In this document: positions 1-10,827 of the stretch, in pieces
How the letters are laid out: every line of letters begins with the position of its first letter
Position numbering within the stretch: position 1 is the first letter of the stretch
Assembly (NCBI GenBank): GCA_023627715.1
Contig: JAMAHW010000071.1
Location: 62,001-126,000 of the forward strand
DNA from: Periconia sp. R9002
Taxonomy: Eukaryota > Ascomycota > Dothideomycetes > Pleosporales > Periconiaceae
DNA length: 64,000 nucleotides
Direction of reading: 5' to 3'
Notes under the pieces: generated by a model
Databases searched by the model: none
What the model was told of the DNA's origin: nothing
The model's input: the letters and a program-made list of their open reading frames with translations, nothing else
Made by a program: the position numbers and the translations under genes

Positions 1-141
1 TTTGCGGCGATTGAGGCCAAGGTGTTGACGGGGCGGGTGGGGAAGGTCGAGGATGTCGTGGAGAGTTATTTGGGGATTTTGAAGGATGCGAATATCACTG
101 GGGTGACTGTGAAGACGGATGCGGGGCATACACTTGTGTAA
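1..141 (+). CDS. Short-chain dehydrogenase/reductase, 3' end only
   Basis: The window opens inside a coding exon that reads without stops in frame 1 for 46 codons to TAA at 139-141. The encoded tail contains GRVGKVEDVVESYLGILKD followed by NITG and a final DAGHTLV. This is the usual C-terminus of NAD(P)-dependent short-chain dehydrogenases, where a GR.G..EDVAE.Y helix precedes the TG..... DGG strand. The catalytic Tyr-Lys pair and the Rossmann fold lie outside the window, so substrate and cofactor cannot be judged. The codons are G-rich, as at the 3' ends of several genes here. It is convergent with the next gene. Confidence 0.7.
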   Translation, partial: FAAIEAKVLTGRVGKVEDVVESYLGILKDANITGVTVKTDAGHTLV

Positions 142-508
142 GTAGGTGGGATGGTTTGTCACGGTAGAAGGAGTTCAAAATGATGTGGGTAATTGAGGAT
201 TGATATTTGACGTGTACGCGTTCAACGTACATGTAACGCTGGCTTCAATGACGCGCGCTAAAAAAAAGGAAAACAAAATAGGGTATCGATACATATGAGA
301 AGCAGCAAACCAACACAGGAGATAGACGTTTAAAGAAAAGAAACTTTGAACTCGAAAACATGGGCCGTACTCTAGGAAACCAGAGTTAGCAGATGCTAAA
401 TCTCCTCATTATCATTCTCAAATTTTCATTCATTCAGATCGCGTGCAGATATGGGGGGCGTGAAAAGATGTCGTTTGATGGCGAATATGAGATAGCAAAC
501 GAGGCACT
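142..508. other. Intergenic, tail-to-tail
   Basis: This gap lies between two convergent genes. I see A-rich stretches that could serve polyadenylation of either gene and no other feature. Confidence 0.5.
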
Positions 509-1036
509 TTAAGGGTGTTCGGCGGCACGGCCAGTGAGGCTAGTGCTTGCCTTGCGAGACTTCCAGAAGATGACGGCGCCATAGACAGCCGTGATGAGCC
601 AGAGAAGCATGTTGGTGAGCAAGATCCAGACGGCGCGCTTCATGCGGATGATGCCGCTGTTGCCTTCGGGGTCCTCCTTAATGAACATTTTGCCGAAGAT
701 GCCAAAAGCGGTGAGGTAGAGGATGAAGAGGATGGCGTCGATGCCGAAGAAGAACCACGCGCGGATCAGAGGGAGCATCAGGACGAGCGAGGTGATGGAC
801 GCCAGGACGCCGACAATGGTCGCGTACATCCACTTGGAGTCGTAGTAGACGCCTGCCTTGTGGGCGCGGTCGAGGTCCGTGGCGTACAGGCCGATGACGA
901 CGATGCCCATGATGAACTGAAAGAAGCGCAGGGTGATGCGGAATGCGCTGCTGAGGGTGAGGTTGGCGGCCAGGCGGTTCTTAGCCCCGACCTTTTCGCC
1001 TTTCATGGAGCCTTTGCTGAAGAACTTGAAGGCCAT
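509..1036 (-). CDS. MARVEL-like four-TM membrane protein
   Basis: Uninterrupted frame, 175 aa from the preferred start. There are four hydrophobic segments: RFFQFIMGIVVIGLYA, MYATIVGVLASITSLVLMLP, a third around FFFGIDAILFILYLTAFGIF, and a fourth around WILLTNMLLWLITAVYGAVI, ending in a short basic tail. The first segment followed by YATDLDRA, and the order of segments, fit fungal MARVEL-domain proteins, which sit in the plasma membrane or vesicles; no enzymatic role is expected. An in-frame ATG 30 bases upstream (1066) exists, but the start at 1036 has a CACC-ATG-GC context and MAFKFFSKG is a natural N-terminus, so I prefer it. It is single-exon. Confidence 0.75.
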   Translation of the reverse strand: MAFKFFSKGSMKGEKVGAKNRLAANLTLSSAFRITLRFFQFIMGIVVIGLYATDLDRAHKAGVYYDSKWMYATIVGVLASITSLVLMLPLIRAWFFFGIDAILFILYLTAFGIFGKMFIKEDPEGNSGIIRMKRAVWILLTNMLLWLITAVYGAVIFWKSRKASTSLTGRAAEHP

Positions 1037-2054
1037 GGTGACAAGTGAGATAGACTGGGTTGTCATAAGTACGGGAACGGTACTGTGATGATGTATAGAG
1101 TATACGTACGTTTAGGTTATGATTATGCTATGTTTTTTTACTCCTTGAGAGCGTGGTGTTGAGCGTAGTCGATGTGAAAAGAGAAGGAAAAGACAAGAGT
1201 GGGGTGGGAGCGCAGGCTACAATATAAGGATAGCCAGCCGAGTTGTTTTTGTCGTTGTGCGTTCACGATGTGCTTTGTGAGGAGACCCTAGGACCAAAAA
1301 TATATGTCGTGGTTCAAGTGGTGTTTTTCAAGATGTTGGTTGTGGACAGGGGTGGCTTGTGACAATGACGTTATTCACAAGATCAGGGTGTGTGCTTTCC
1401 TTCTTCTGTACACTGATCGACAACGGGCAATCTGGGGGGTTAAAGAAAGAGAGATAAGGCGCAGAGATCAATGAACAAAGAACAAATAAAGAGTCACAAA
1501 ACAGAGCGCAGCTCGGAGTGAAGAACAGAAAGTGTGGGTGTTGTTGCTAATGCCTGAGTGAATGCGACGGCGTCTGTCTTTCTTATACATCGTCTTTGAG
1601 TCTATGCGTTCCGTTTGTGAAGCCGAAAAGCCGCTCGTTGACTATTTACCGCTTCGCGCGCTGAGTTAGCTGGCGCCTGCATCATGCTGGGAGAACGTTG
1701 GGTGTGCAGCAGCCTGTCGCTTTGGATGCTATGACTTCGTCATAGGCGCCCGCGTATCGTTCAGTTTGTGTGACCGGGGTCCGCAGCCGCATCATTGGTC
1801 AGCGTTTCCCCAAACACGAGCGCATGGTTTCGTGGTTTTATTTTGGGTCGTTTCACCTATTTCACACATCAGAAACAAAGAAAGAAAGCTGTAAGGGTTC
1901 CACAATCATGTGCGGTTTACCCCAAGAAGCGCTGCATAACAGTGCCGGTTGCCCGACAAAACAGCTCCACCAATCACAGCGCGCAAACAAAAGCGACAAG
2001 GGCCAATATGAAAGATTGTTGTACATTGATTTTTTCTCCTCATAGACTCTCCCT
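1037..2054. other. Intergenic, promoter of the MARVEL gene
   Basis: About 1 kb between two minus-strand genes. It should hold the MARVEL-gene promoter and the GST 3' UTR. Short open frames around 1770-2045 have no coding character. I see nothing else. Confidence 0.4.
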
Positions 2055-2969
2055 CTAGGGTGAAGCGTACTTGTATCCATACTTGTCTTTGGCCGCCTGG
2101 ATTTCCTCGGCCAATTTTTTCTCCTTCTCAGCAAATTCCGGATCATCCTTCAACTTCTGAAGATACTTCTCGTTGCCGAGACCAATGTCAAATGGAACCG
2201 CCAGTCCCTTTGCGACCGCTGGTCGAGCAAGGAGCCTCTCCGTCCAAGCCTTGAGGTTCGGGAACCTGTCAAGGTCCACCCCCGAAAACCGCAGCGCATT
2301 CACCCACCCGAAGCTGGCAATGTCCGCAATGGAGTACTTGTTTCCGACGAGGTAGTCCTGGTCTTTGAGGTGGTTGTCGAGGATACCGACCAGACGCTCG
2401 GTTTCGCCCGTATATCGCTGCATGCCGTATGGTATCCGCTCAGGAGCAAATCTCTGTGCAAAACGTTAGTATGCGAACAAAGAGAACATGAAATGCTGCT
2501 TGGCCTACGTTGAAGTGATTCGCCTGTCCCTGCATTGGGCCAAGCCCACCGTGCTGCCATGCCATCCACTGCTCAGCGCGACTGATATCAAGAGGGTCGG
2601 TGAAGGAGAATTTGTGGTCGGGGTCGTAGTGACGCGTCAGGTAGCTGAGGATGGCGAGGCCTTCTTGTACGGCGAAACCGCCCTGGTCATGATCCACGAT
2701 GACGGGGATGCGGCCATTGGGGCCCAGTTTCGTGAACCATGGCTCCTTTTGGATGTTCTTGCTGATGTCGATTGTCTGCACTGTGTACTCCTGCTCTTGC
2801 TATCAGCAGCTTGTCTAGGTATAAATGATGACATGATGAGAGACGCTACCTTTCCATAGGCGGCTTTGAGCTCTTCCAAAAGAATAGAAGCTTTTACGCC
2901 ATTGGGGGTGGGGAAAGTAAGCAATTCAATGCCCGAAGTCGCCTTGAGTCCGGTCGGTCGATCAGCCAT
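2055..2969 (-). CDS. Glutathione S-transferase, Ure2/GTT-like
   Basis: Three exons: 2969-2850, 2790-2509 and 2453-2055 (introns of 59 and 55 bases, GT-AG), giving 266 aa. The N-terminal thioredoxin-fold half contains LLTFPTPNGVKASILLEEL, then EYTVQTIDISKNIQKEPWF and the conserved NGRIPVIVDHD. The C-terminal helical half has the N-capping region LVGNKYSIADIASFGWV, typical of Ure2p-like GSTs. It should conjugate or reduce electrophiles and peroxides with glutathione in the cytosol. The start at 2969 has a CACC-ATG-GC context. An upstream in-frame ATG at 3098 adds 43 residues rich in Arg/Ser with no acidic residue, which could be a mitochondrial presequence (see findings). Confidence 0.9.
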
Positions 2970-4029
2970 GGTGTTGCTCTGTTGTAGTCGTGCTGTGAAG
3001 GTGGAGAAGGGAGCTCTTGTGCTATTGTGTTGGGCAATTCGGTGTATATGTGAAATTCGGAGAGAGCTTCGGAAATTGAGGGGCCGCGATGAGAACATGA
3101 AGCGCGTAGGGTGGGATTTATATGCTGTTTGCAGCTACAATGGTACAGCTTTAAATGCACGTCGCAGGGAACGCGAGTACATTCTACGTACGTAGTTTAT
3201 TATTAATCATTATCGCCATGACTAGTCCCTATCAAGGTATCATGAAACCTCCTTCTCGTGCGCCTGTAAAGGTGTGGGTACAGCATTACAAAATTACAGC
3301 TTCTGCAAAAAAGAGGGTCTCCTGTGGTACTTCGGACCGATGGCACAGCGATAAAAGCGAAGAATTAGTAATGGCTGTACTGACGGACATAAAAGGTCGG
3401 AATAAGTTGCCTGGCATGACCAAGTTGACCAACGCACGAGGCTGACAGTGCAAGGCTGTGTGAACGAGGAACGTTGTAGCTACCATCAATTATCAATCAC
3501 AACGGTAGACAGAAGATAATAGTTGATGTTATTGGGCAAGTGCGTGCTGCATCTGCACAAGTTACCAATGCCGCGGATCGTCGGCAGACGTCATGTGTGA
3601 TTACGTCAGATACGAACATCCATCTGATAAGTGTACAAGGTCCTTACGAACATCCCGCTCGACCTCATCATCGCGCCGCCAGTGACTGCTAGTGATTCCC
3701 TTCACTGATGAATGTACTGCCCCCAAATAGTTACATTGGCGGTTATACACACATCACGTTGACTTTGAAGAGCATCCATCGTGGATCCTTCTGTCCGATC
3801 CGGGAACCATTCAGTTCTTCTGGCCAATCACCCTTCTTCCCCTCACATACTATGTCACGATCTACTCCAACTAGCAAGCGGGGTCGCCCAGCGGCAACGA
3901 GAAAGCCGCGGTAATGGAACTCCAAGAACCTTTAAATTTGCCCTTTGATGTGATAGAATGATCCAATTCTGCCCTCAACCATCAAAGATTAGACCTTAAG
4001 AGTTATTGATTGACCAAGATATCGAGACC
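2970..4029. other. Intergenic, divergent promoter region
   Basis: This region separates the divergent GST and cyclase-family genes. It may include a 5' extension of the GST coding region up to 3098. Small open frames at 3155-3445 and 3708-3914 lack protein character. Nothing else is visible. Confidence 0.4.
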
Positions 4030-5280
4030 ATGTCAGAAACTCTCAAAACTGCCCGCGATGAGCTTTCAAACATCACTTCCAAAGCAATTGGACGTGCGAC
4101 TGGATCTGAATACCAATTCCCCGCCTTCGACGACCTCCCGAAAGTAGAAGGCCAACCTCAGGGTTGCATATGGGGATTCTTCGACAAGGACGGCAAGAAA
4201 GACGAGACTGGAAGTGTGTTCCACCTCGACTCGATCCCCATGACATCTCCCTCAAAACTGATCATTCTTGCAAAGCAATCAACCTTCTCACGCCCGCCAA
4301 TGTCCTCGCCGCATCACGTGAGATCACTTCCGGCGAGTCAATCCAGCTCGACTGGCCACTTCACAATGTTCAATTCCCAGGTTTCAGCAGAAAGCCCTTC
4401 GAGCAGACCAAAGTTGATTTGTTTCCTTTACTTGACTTCAAAGGCATGGATGATGAGCTGTATATTAACACCCAGTCTGGATCCCAGTGGGATAGCTTAA
4501 AACATTTCGCACACCAAGCATCAGGTAAATACCTAGTAGAATACCCTAAAACATGTTAAAACGGAAGCCTTGCGCTAACACCAAGCAAGGCAAGTATTAT
4601 AACGGACTTACTCATGATGATGCCACCCAATCCAACACGAATGGGATCCACAACTGGTGCGAAAGAGGCGGTATAGTGGGGAGGGGTGTGCTTGTAGATT
4701 GGCTGAGTTGGTACGAGAAACACAAAGGAACTACACCTAACGCCGTCTCGAGACACGAGATCCCGGTCGATGAGCTGGACGAAACGTTGAAATGGCAAGG
4801 AACTACAACGCGACCAGGGGACATTTTGATCATCCGAAGTGGCTACGTTAAATGGCATAAGTACGTCGCTGGTCTTCATCAACATGTCTATTAGTAAAGT
4901 ACACCTTTTTCTTGAACGTACTGACAGTCAACAGCAACGCCTCCACCGAAGTTCGCAAAGCTGGCACCCAAGCCAAGAGTATAGCAATCGGAGTGCAAGC
5001 TAGCGAGAAATCGGTGCGATGGTTCTACGACCACCACTTTGCCGCTGTCGCAGGGGATACCGTCGCTTTCGAAGCCTGGCCGCCCAAATTTGACGAAGGT
5101 TGGTGCTTACACGAGTGGCTGCTTGTGCAATGGGGAACGCCCATCGGGGAGATGTGGGATTTGGAAAAGCTGTCGGATACGTGTAAAGAGAAGGGAAGGT
5201 ACACGTTCTTCTTGACTAGTGCCCCTTTGCATGTCAAGGGAGGAATCGGTTCTCCACCAGGTGCTATTGCTATATTCTAG
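4030..5280 (+). CDS. Cyclase-family protein (kynurenine formamidase-like fold)
   Basis: Four exons: 4030-4213, 4276-4524, 4590-4860 and 4935-5280, with GT-AG introns of 62, 65 and 74 bases; 349 aa. Family marks are INLLTPANVLAASREI, the SQWDSLKHFAHQASGKYYNG block that replaces the HxGTHxD metal motif of bacterial members, GIHNWCERGGIVGRGVLVDW, and near the end WCLHEWLLVQWGTPIGEMWDLE with the conserved SAPLHVKGGIGSPPGA. These match the fungal branch of the cyclase family (PF04199-type), putative hydrolases whose substrates are mostly unknown. The start has an acc-ATG context. Convergent with the next gene, 206 bases apart. Confidence 0.85.
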
Positions 5281-5486
5281 TCTCACAGTGTATGATATCG
5301 GCATAATTGCACCTTACAAGGTCATTTGAATTGTCTGGAATTTATCTTCACTTCCCACCCACCCACGTGAGGTGATGGCATCAAATTCATTTCGGTATCC
5401 CAAACAAGCACATAATATCACGGAATACAAACAAAGCATCAAGTTTCGAGCCACACTCGCATGACCAAAGCTACATGACAGCCACA

Positions 5487-6491
5487 TCATGCGTCGTCAT
5501 GCCACAAGATCTCCACCGAGCACGTGTCGGAATTCTCCCTCCTCAGCAGACGCTCTGGACTTATCCACTCAGGCTCATCACCATTCCCGTTCTCCTCACG
5601 CTCCTTCCTCGCCTCATCTTCCTCCTTCAACCCAAACCCTCTCACTGGAAATTCCTCCTTCATCTTCTTCACCTCAAACTCTTTCTTCACGTTAACCTCC
5701 TCCTTTATCTCATTCTCTTTCTTCATCTCAACATCCTCCTCCGCTTCATCTTCTTTCTTTACTTTAACCTCATCCTCCGCTTTATCCTCCTGCTTTACCT
5801 TAACCTCCTTCGCTTCATCCTCCTTCTTCTTGTCCTTCTCCTCCTTTGTCTTGATCAGCCTCTCCACAGCGTCCATCAAGTTGGTCGCCGCATCCTCATA
5901 CCCGATCGAACTACTCGCACGCACCTACATCCCGCAGACACAAAGTCAGCTTAACTAAAACAGGGGGTGTCGCCATTCAGTGAGGCAATGAAGGTTCTCA
6001 AAACAGCCCCACGCGAACGTGGCTGTCACAATACTCCTCCGTGACACGTAGGGGGAAGCACTCACCCATGGTTTCGCAACATTCCTCCCTTGCTGCCTCC
6101 GATCGACGAAGATGGTAATATTGTACCCATCGAATTCGCAGCCTTCGTCGCCGCACTGGCAGAAGGGTGCACCGCAGACGTTTGGGGAGGAGACGGCGAG
6201 GAAAATCTCCGCGGGCGTGGCGGCGGGGCGCATTTGGCGGAAGAGGGTGGCTAAGGTTGCTGTTTTTTTTCAAGGCGTGGCGTGTTAGTTTATTTCTTGT
6301 CACTTGTTGTACGTATATTTTTTGTTTGCTTGTGTCTTGTAGGAGAATAACGGCGTTTACGTACAAATCAGTTTGTCTATCATCGACCCGGGGATCTTTC
6401 CTGTGAGGGTGAGACGGAGTCTCTCCTCTAGGAACTGCTCCATGTCGGTGGTGATTGGTGTCCAGTATGGTGTCCAGTTTCGGAGTGACAT
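5487..6491 (-). CDS. Hypothetical protein with Lys/Glu-rich repeats
   Basis: Three exons: 6491-6365, 6259-6066 and 5924-5487, GT-AG introns, phase-consistent, 252 aa. The first 110 residues look folded: MSLRNWTPYWTPITTDMEQF, then TLATLFRQMRP, a Cys cluster CGAPFCQCGDEGC and DGYNITIFVDRRQQGRNVAKPW. The rest is low complexity, alternating V/K and E/D in repeats such as VKVKKEDEAEEDV, likely disordered or a charged single helix. The C-terminus is EWISPERLLRRENSD. I do not recognise the family. Four clustered cysteines could bind a metal, but this is speculation. The first exon was found by splice phase only and is slightly less certain. Confidence 0.6.
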
Positions 6492-7317
6492 TTTCAGGCA
6501 ATGATGTTTTCACAGTGATGGATCGTTATTGTTGCGTTGGGGTTAAAGTATGTTTGCAGTTTAAATTAATGCGAGCATATGTAGATTGAACGTGAATGAC
6601 AGATTTGACAGCTAGCTATAGAGGATTTATAGTGAATGTTGGGAGAGTGAGGCGTATGTTATCGGGCGTGTGTGATGTAATGTGTGGAACGAGTGGTGAG
6701 TTGGTGGTGGAACTCCAGATAGTGAAGCATTCCAACTGTTTGAGATTGAGGTGTCTTCGTGTGGACAGTACTACTATGTTCAATCACTAAGCCAGTGAAA
6801 TGTATGCCTCGAATCGCGCAAAACTTGCTCGCCACTTGGCAGTTCTCGTGGATAGGCTCAGCTGGGTATGATTACATTTTCAGGTTCGGATATCACGTAG
6901 GAAGTGATTCGTTGATGAGTTGGGCTGGTGCTCGCTAGAGATATGTTGTGGCTTACGATGAAGTGAGCATTTTTTCAGCCCTGCATGTTCAAAAGCAGAA
7001 GAACGTGCCAACGAAATGTATCAGTCTCAGTGTAGAATTAGCGCCCCCCACTTTTCCGGGGAAGTAAGCGGGTTGCACAGACCAAACTGATGAACCCTTC
7101 CGGGAAAGTTTTCTCCTTGTCCCTGAAATGCAACAACTATCACATTGATCTTCCCCATGAAATCATCTTGACCAGATATCTAATTTATTTTGCACAGCTT
7201 GTGCATTTAATGATAATTACCACGAGACCCCTACATGGCCTCTTATTGAGGAAGATTCGCGTGAATTCCTCCCCAGCACGCTTGTCCCCTAGATTTGCTG
7301 CGGTGACACACTCCACC
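6492..7317. other. Intergenic, divergent promoter region
   Basis: About 0.8 kb between divergent starts. No coding frame, repeat or RNA gene is recognised. Confidence 0.4.
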
Positions 7318-8477
7318 ATGGATTTTTCTTCAAGTACATCGGCCGAAGTTCGTAGGTCTGATAATCATCGAGTGAATGATTGGCGCTAATGATGTGACAG
7401 AGGAAGGGGACAGTTCATCACGATACACATGCACAACCACCTGATTTCATCGTGAGAGCCCACTGGACCTACCAGTCAATGAGAAAAGGCGAACTTGAGA
7501 GCGACCCCAGCATTTTTGATCTCAGTAAACGAAATTCCTTCTCCGAAGAGCAGAAGGATATATGGCGACCAGCGGGTACCATCCCAGCCGCGCGCATCCA
7601 GCAAGCCTGTGAAGCATATGCAGGAGGCAAACCACTACGTGAACCGGCACAAGACGTGCCTTATTTCGAGCACCGGGACTTTCCGGGCTTGCAAGTCATT
7701 CCAGGTCTGCTACCACCAGAGACGCAAGTTCTCTTCACGTCGTGCCTCATGCACCGGGATCTGGCCGACCCTGAGCACAAAATCAACCTTCAAGCTGATT
7801 TTGAAATCCCGTACCCACGTGCTATTTCTTCATCGGATCCGCAGCGGTTCGATACCTCGTTCTTCATTCGCGATCGTGCATCAGCAGAAGACATGTTGAT
7901 ACCGAAAGATCCAAGTAAAACCAAACCGCTCAACAACGAGCAATTCCTCTACACCAAACTACGCTGGCTTACCCTCGGCGACCAATACGACTGGCCGACT
8001 CGAAGCTACGCACAGCACGCCACCCCCTTCCCAGCCGATCTCTCCACACTCGTGACCGGCCTCTTCCCTCACATCCGGCCCGAATCCGGAGTCGTGCTCA
8101 TGTACGGCGCCAAGGACTTCATGCCGGTCCACCGCGACGTCAGCGAGCAATGCCAGCGAGCGCTAGCCAGTTTCAGCGTCGGCTGCGACGGCATCTTCAT
8201 CATGGCGCGAGGGGAGGACAACGGCGAAGGCGAGAACGCACCAAAGACGGTGGCCATTCGGGTGCGGAGTGGAGACTGTGTCCACCTCGACGGCGACGCT
8301 CGTTGGGCGTGGCACGCTATGGCTCGAACGATCCCAAGCACCTGCCCGCCCCATCTGGCCGACTGGCCTGTTGGCACGCCTGGTGCGACCCCGCAGGAGC
8401 AGAAATTCTTCAAGAAGTGGAAGGGGTATATGGGTACGAAGCGTATCAATGTCAGCTGTCGACAGGTTTGGGATTGA
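7318..8477 (+). CDS. ALKBH1-like Fe(II)/2-oxoglutarate dioxygenase
   Basis: Two exons: 7318-7351 and 7414-8477 (intron 7352-7413, GTAGGT...CAG with a gctaat branch), 365 aa. AlkB core: LRWLTLGDQYDWPTRSY, the Fe ligands in MPVHRDVSEQ (HxD), a distal His in ARWAWHAMART, and the 2-oxoglutarate-binding arginines in KRINVSCRQVW. The order and the DWPTRSY element match the ALKBH1 branch, which demethylates or oxidises modified bases in tRNA or DNA, often in mitochondria or nucleus. The main exon is open upstream of its first internal ATG, and HAQPPDFIVRAHWTYQ is coding-like, so I extended it to an ATG in a CACC context at 7318. Exact first-exon boundaries are less certain than the rest. Confidence 0.85.
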
Positions 8478-9093
8478 TAGGCAGTTTCATCATTGAATAA
8501 GACGGTGCAATCAAACAGTCTAATCAAATATCATTCGTACGTCTCTGCAAACACTTGTGCGTCTGTTGAGTTTGAACAAAGTTTTTATCAAGTGGTGCTA
8601 TGACATGACAGACATGACGGTCTCGTTTTGTGTGGCACAAACAGTCACCCTCACAGGTCGCTGAGTCCTATACTGCAACACGGTGGCGACGTGGCGTCGC
8701 CTCAGTTGTAGAACGTCGGCACTTCACTTACGCAAGTACGTCCATGACACCGCGTTCCCCAAGTTCCTAGAAATTTCCGAAACCCTCGTGTTTATGATAC
8801 CTGCTGTTACATCACGCCGATGGCTAGATTGGTCTTGTATTTTTTTGTTATTGTTGAACTATTGTCAGGGTTACATAGACAAAATTGTAGACAAAAAAAA
8901 CTGAAAAATGAAAAAGAGAGGGAGACAAAACCCCTCACATGTCAAGGACGTCATACGAGGTAGTCCCAAAATGGATCATAATATGGAAGTATGAAAAATA
9001 TACACTATGTACGGCGCTAAGCATCTTCGAAATGACAGACAGGCAGGTAGTTGCACCCCCTCGACCAAGTCACGCAACCCTTCTCCTCCTCCC
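8478..9093. other. Intergenic, tail-to-tail
   Basis: Lies between convergent genes. A-rich tracts near 8890-8930 may be polyadenylation signals. No gene seen. Confidence 0.4.
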
Positions 9094-10827
9094 TCACACG
9101 TCGATAAACTCAAACCTCACCAAAACCGTACACGTAGTCTCATGACCTCCCAAATCCAACATACGAATGAAATTCCACCCCGGCACAGCATACATCAACC
9201 TAACCGCCGCAACCGCGAAAATCGGATTCCTCGCAAACGAATCATCACTCTTGACCAACAACCTCAAGAACGCAAGCTCATTATCGTCGTATTCCCACTC
9301 CAGGACCTCGTCCCAGAAGGGGTCGGTGGGTGGGGGGTTACTGCCGTCTTTATGCAGGAAGCCCGTGATTTTGTGCTGTTTGTACGGCGCGGTTTTGCGT
9401 TTCGGGGGCATGTTGTTGAGGTCGTTGGGGTGGACGAGGGTGCAGGTTAGGTACGGTTTGATTGTGTCTTGTTCGTCGCGTTCCTTTGGGAGGGGGACGT
9501 CTGTGGCGCCCGCGACGTGGAGTCGCAGTTTTCGACGTCGGCCTGTGTTCGTGTTGCCGTTTCCGCCTGCGCGCAGCGCCGCGGGTTTGAGCACGTAGCC
9601 TCCCGAGCCGGAAAACAGCGCTTCGTTGAGCTGTGTGCCCGCGCCGAACGTCTGCCAGTTGAGCGCGCAGATCTGTGCGCCGATACCCCAGAAGGGGACA
9701 GGGGATAGGTTGCGGGACGAGATGCGGGTGCCTTTGGGGTAGACGCGCATTAGGTGCTCGGAGTTGTGGCGTGCGATTTGGGTGCTGTGGGCTGGTAAAA
9801 AGGCCTTCAGACCGGTTTCGGAAACGTTGATGAGGTGGTGGTGAGGTCGGTTCTGAAGGGTCGATTCAAACCAGGAGTTGTTCACGGGTTTGACGCTTTG
9901 CGCGTAAACGCCCAATTCAGCGAGCTCGGGAATGATGAGCCCGGAGGCGGTTTGTTTCTTCTGCTCATGGTATTGCTGATGTTGTTGTTTTACTGTCTCA
10001 TCATCTGCATCGCTGTCCTCACTGTCACTGCTTTCTGCCTCATCGGGAAGATGGTATTCTACAATAACGACCACCTTGTTACCCAGCTCGGCGAGGGTCA
10101 CATGCTCGCCACTACCCTCTTGTTCTCGGGTGCCTTTCTCACGCACAGCCTTGCTCAGAAGGCGATGGCCAAAAACCTCCTTCATGATTTGGGCGAGTCG
10201 AAGTTGGCCTTGGGCACTACAGTGGTTCTCTAAAGAAATCATGATGGGAGCTGCGTTGATGCCTTCGGAAGCCTCTCGGTCGACGACTTGGGCTATGGTT
10301 TGGCACACCTCTCGAAACGGGATATGAGAGACCAGTGTGTAGCCGTGGGTCACTTTCGGCTCGTTCTCGTCGTCGGTGTTGTCCCACGCGTCAATCTCGA
10401 CGCATCGAGAACCCGTGTTGAGTGCAATCTCATAGGCATAGGCACGCGAGTCGCCAAAGAGCTGATGGGCTGTCAAATACGTATTGTGGCTCGAGCTAAT
10501 GAAATAATCCGGGAGAGGATGGTGTCGGCTGAGGACCTCGGGAGGAACGTTGATATGTGGTTTGTCCAGAAACTCGCGCAACGCCGTGGTCGGGTGTTCT
10601 TGGTTCAACCCGACTTCGGCCTCAGATAGGACGCCTTCTTTGACCAGAAAATGCCGCAGGGCTTGGTGGACACGTAGCTGATTCTTGGTGATGGCTGACT
10701 GCCGCGAAGCGTGACCACCTCCAGCAACCGTTCCCTGGTCAATAGCCTCGCCCTTGTCTTCATCGTCCTCGAACCCTTTCTTGGGGAAAGGATTCAGTTT
10801 GGCGATACCAGAGATGAGTTGCGACAT
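9094..10827 (-). CDS. Phosphoinositide-specific phospholipase C
   Basis: Single exon, 577 aa from the ATG at 10827. Domains in order: a short helical region resembling a degenerate EF-hand module (about residues 50-100); the PLC-X box with DYFISSSHNTYLTAHQL and VTHGYTLVSHIPFREV supplying the two catalytic histidines, plus ISLENHCSAQGQ; an acidic linker DEAESSDSEDSDADDE; the PLC-Y box with LINVSETGLKAF, TRISSRNLSPVPFW and GAQICALNWQTFG; then a C2 domain. It hydrolyses PIP2 to IP3 and diacylglycerol at the plasma membrane. No PH domain is evident, so it is one of the shorter fungal PLCs. On the coding strand, codon choice goes from C-ending to G-ending near 9305. Confidence 0.95.
   Translation of the reverse strand: MSQLISGIAKLNPFPKKGFEDDEDKGEAIDQGTVAGGGHASRQSAITKNQLRVHQALRHFLVKEGVLSEAEVGLNQEHPTTALREFLDKPHINVPPEVLSRHHPLPDYFISSSHNTYLTAHQLFGDSRAYAYEIALNTGSRCVEIDAWDNTDDENEPKVTHGYTLVSHIPFREVCQTIAQVVDREASEGINAAPIMISLENHCSAQGQLRLAQIMKEVFGHRLLSKAVREKGTREQEGSGEHVTLAELGNKVVVIVEYHLPDEAESSDSEDSDADDETVKQQHQQYHEQKKQTASGLIIPELAELGVYAQSVKPVNNSWFESTLQNRPHHHLINVSETGLKAFLPAHSTQIARHNSEHLMRVYPKGTRISSRNLSPVPFWGIGAQICALNWQTFGAGTQLNEALFSGSGGYVLKPAALRAGGNGNTNTGRRRKLRLHVAGATDVPLPKERDEQDTIKPYLTCTLVHPNDLNNMPPKRKTAPYKQHKITGFLHKDGSNPPPTDPFWDEVLEWEYDDNELAFLRLLVKSDDSFARNPIFAVAAVRLMYAVPGWNFIRMLDLGGHETTCTVLVRFEFIDV

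Noticed and set aside
515..1048. 177-codon plus-strand frame opposite the MARVEL gene
   Set aside because: Acidic, low-complexity mirror of a membrane protein; no support.
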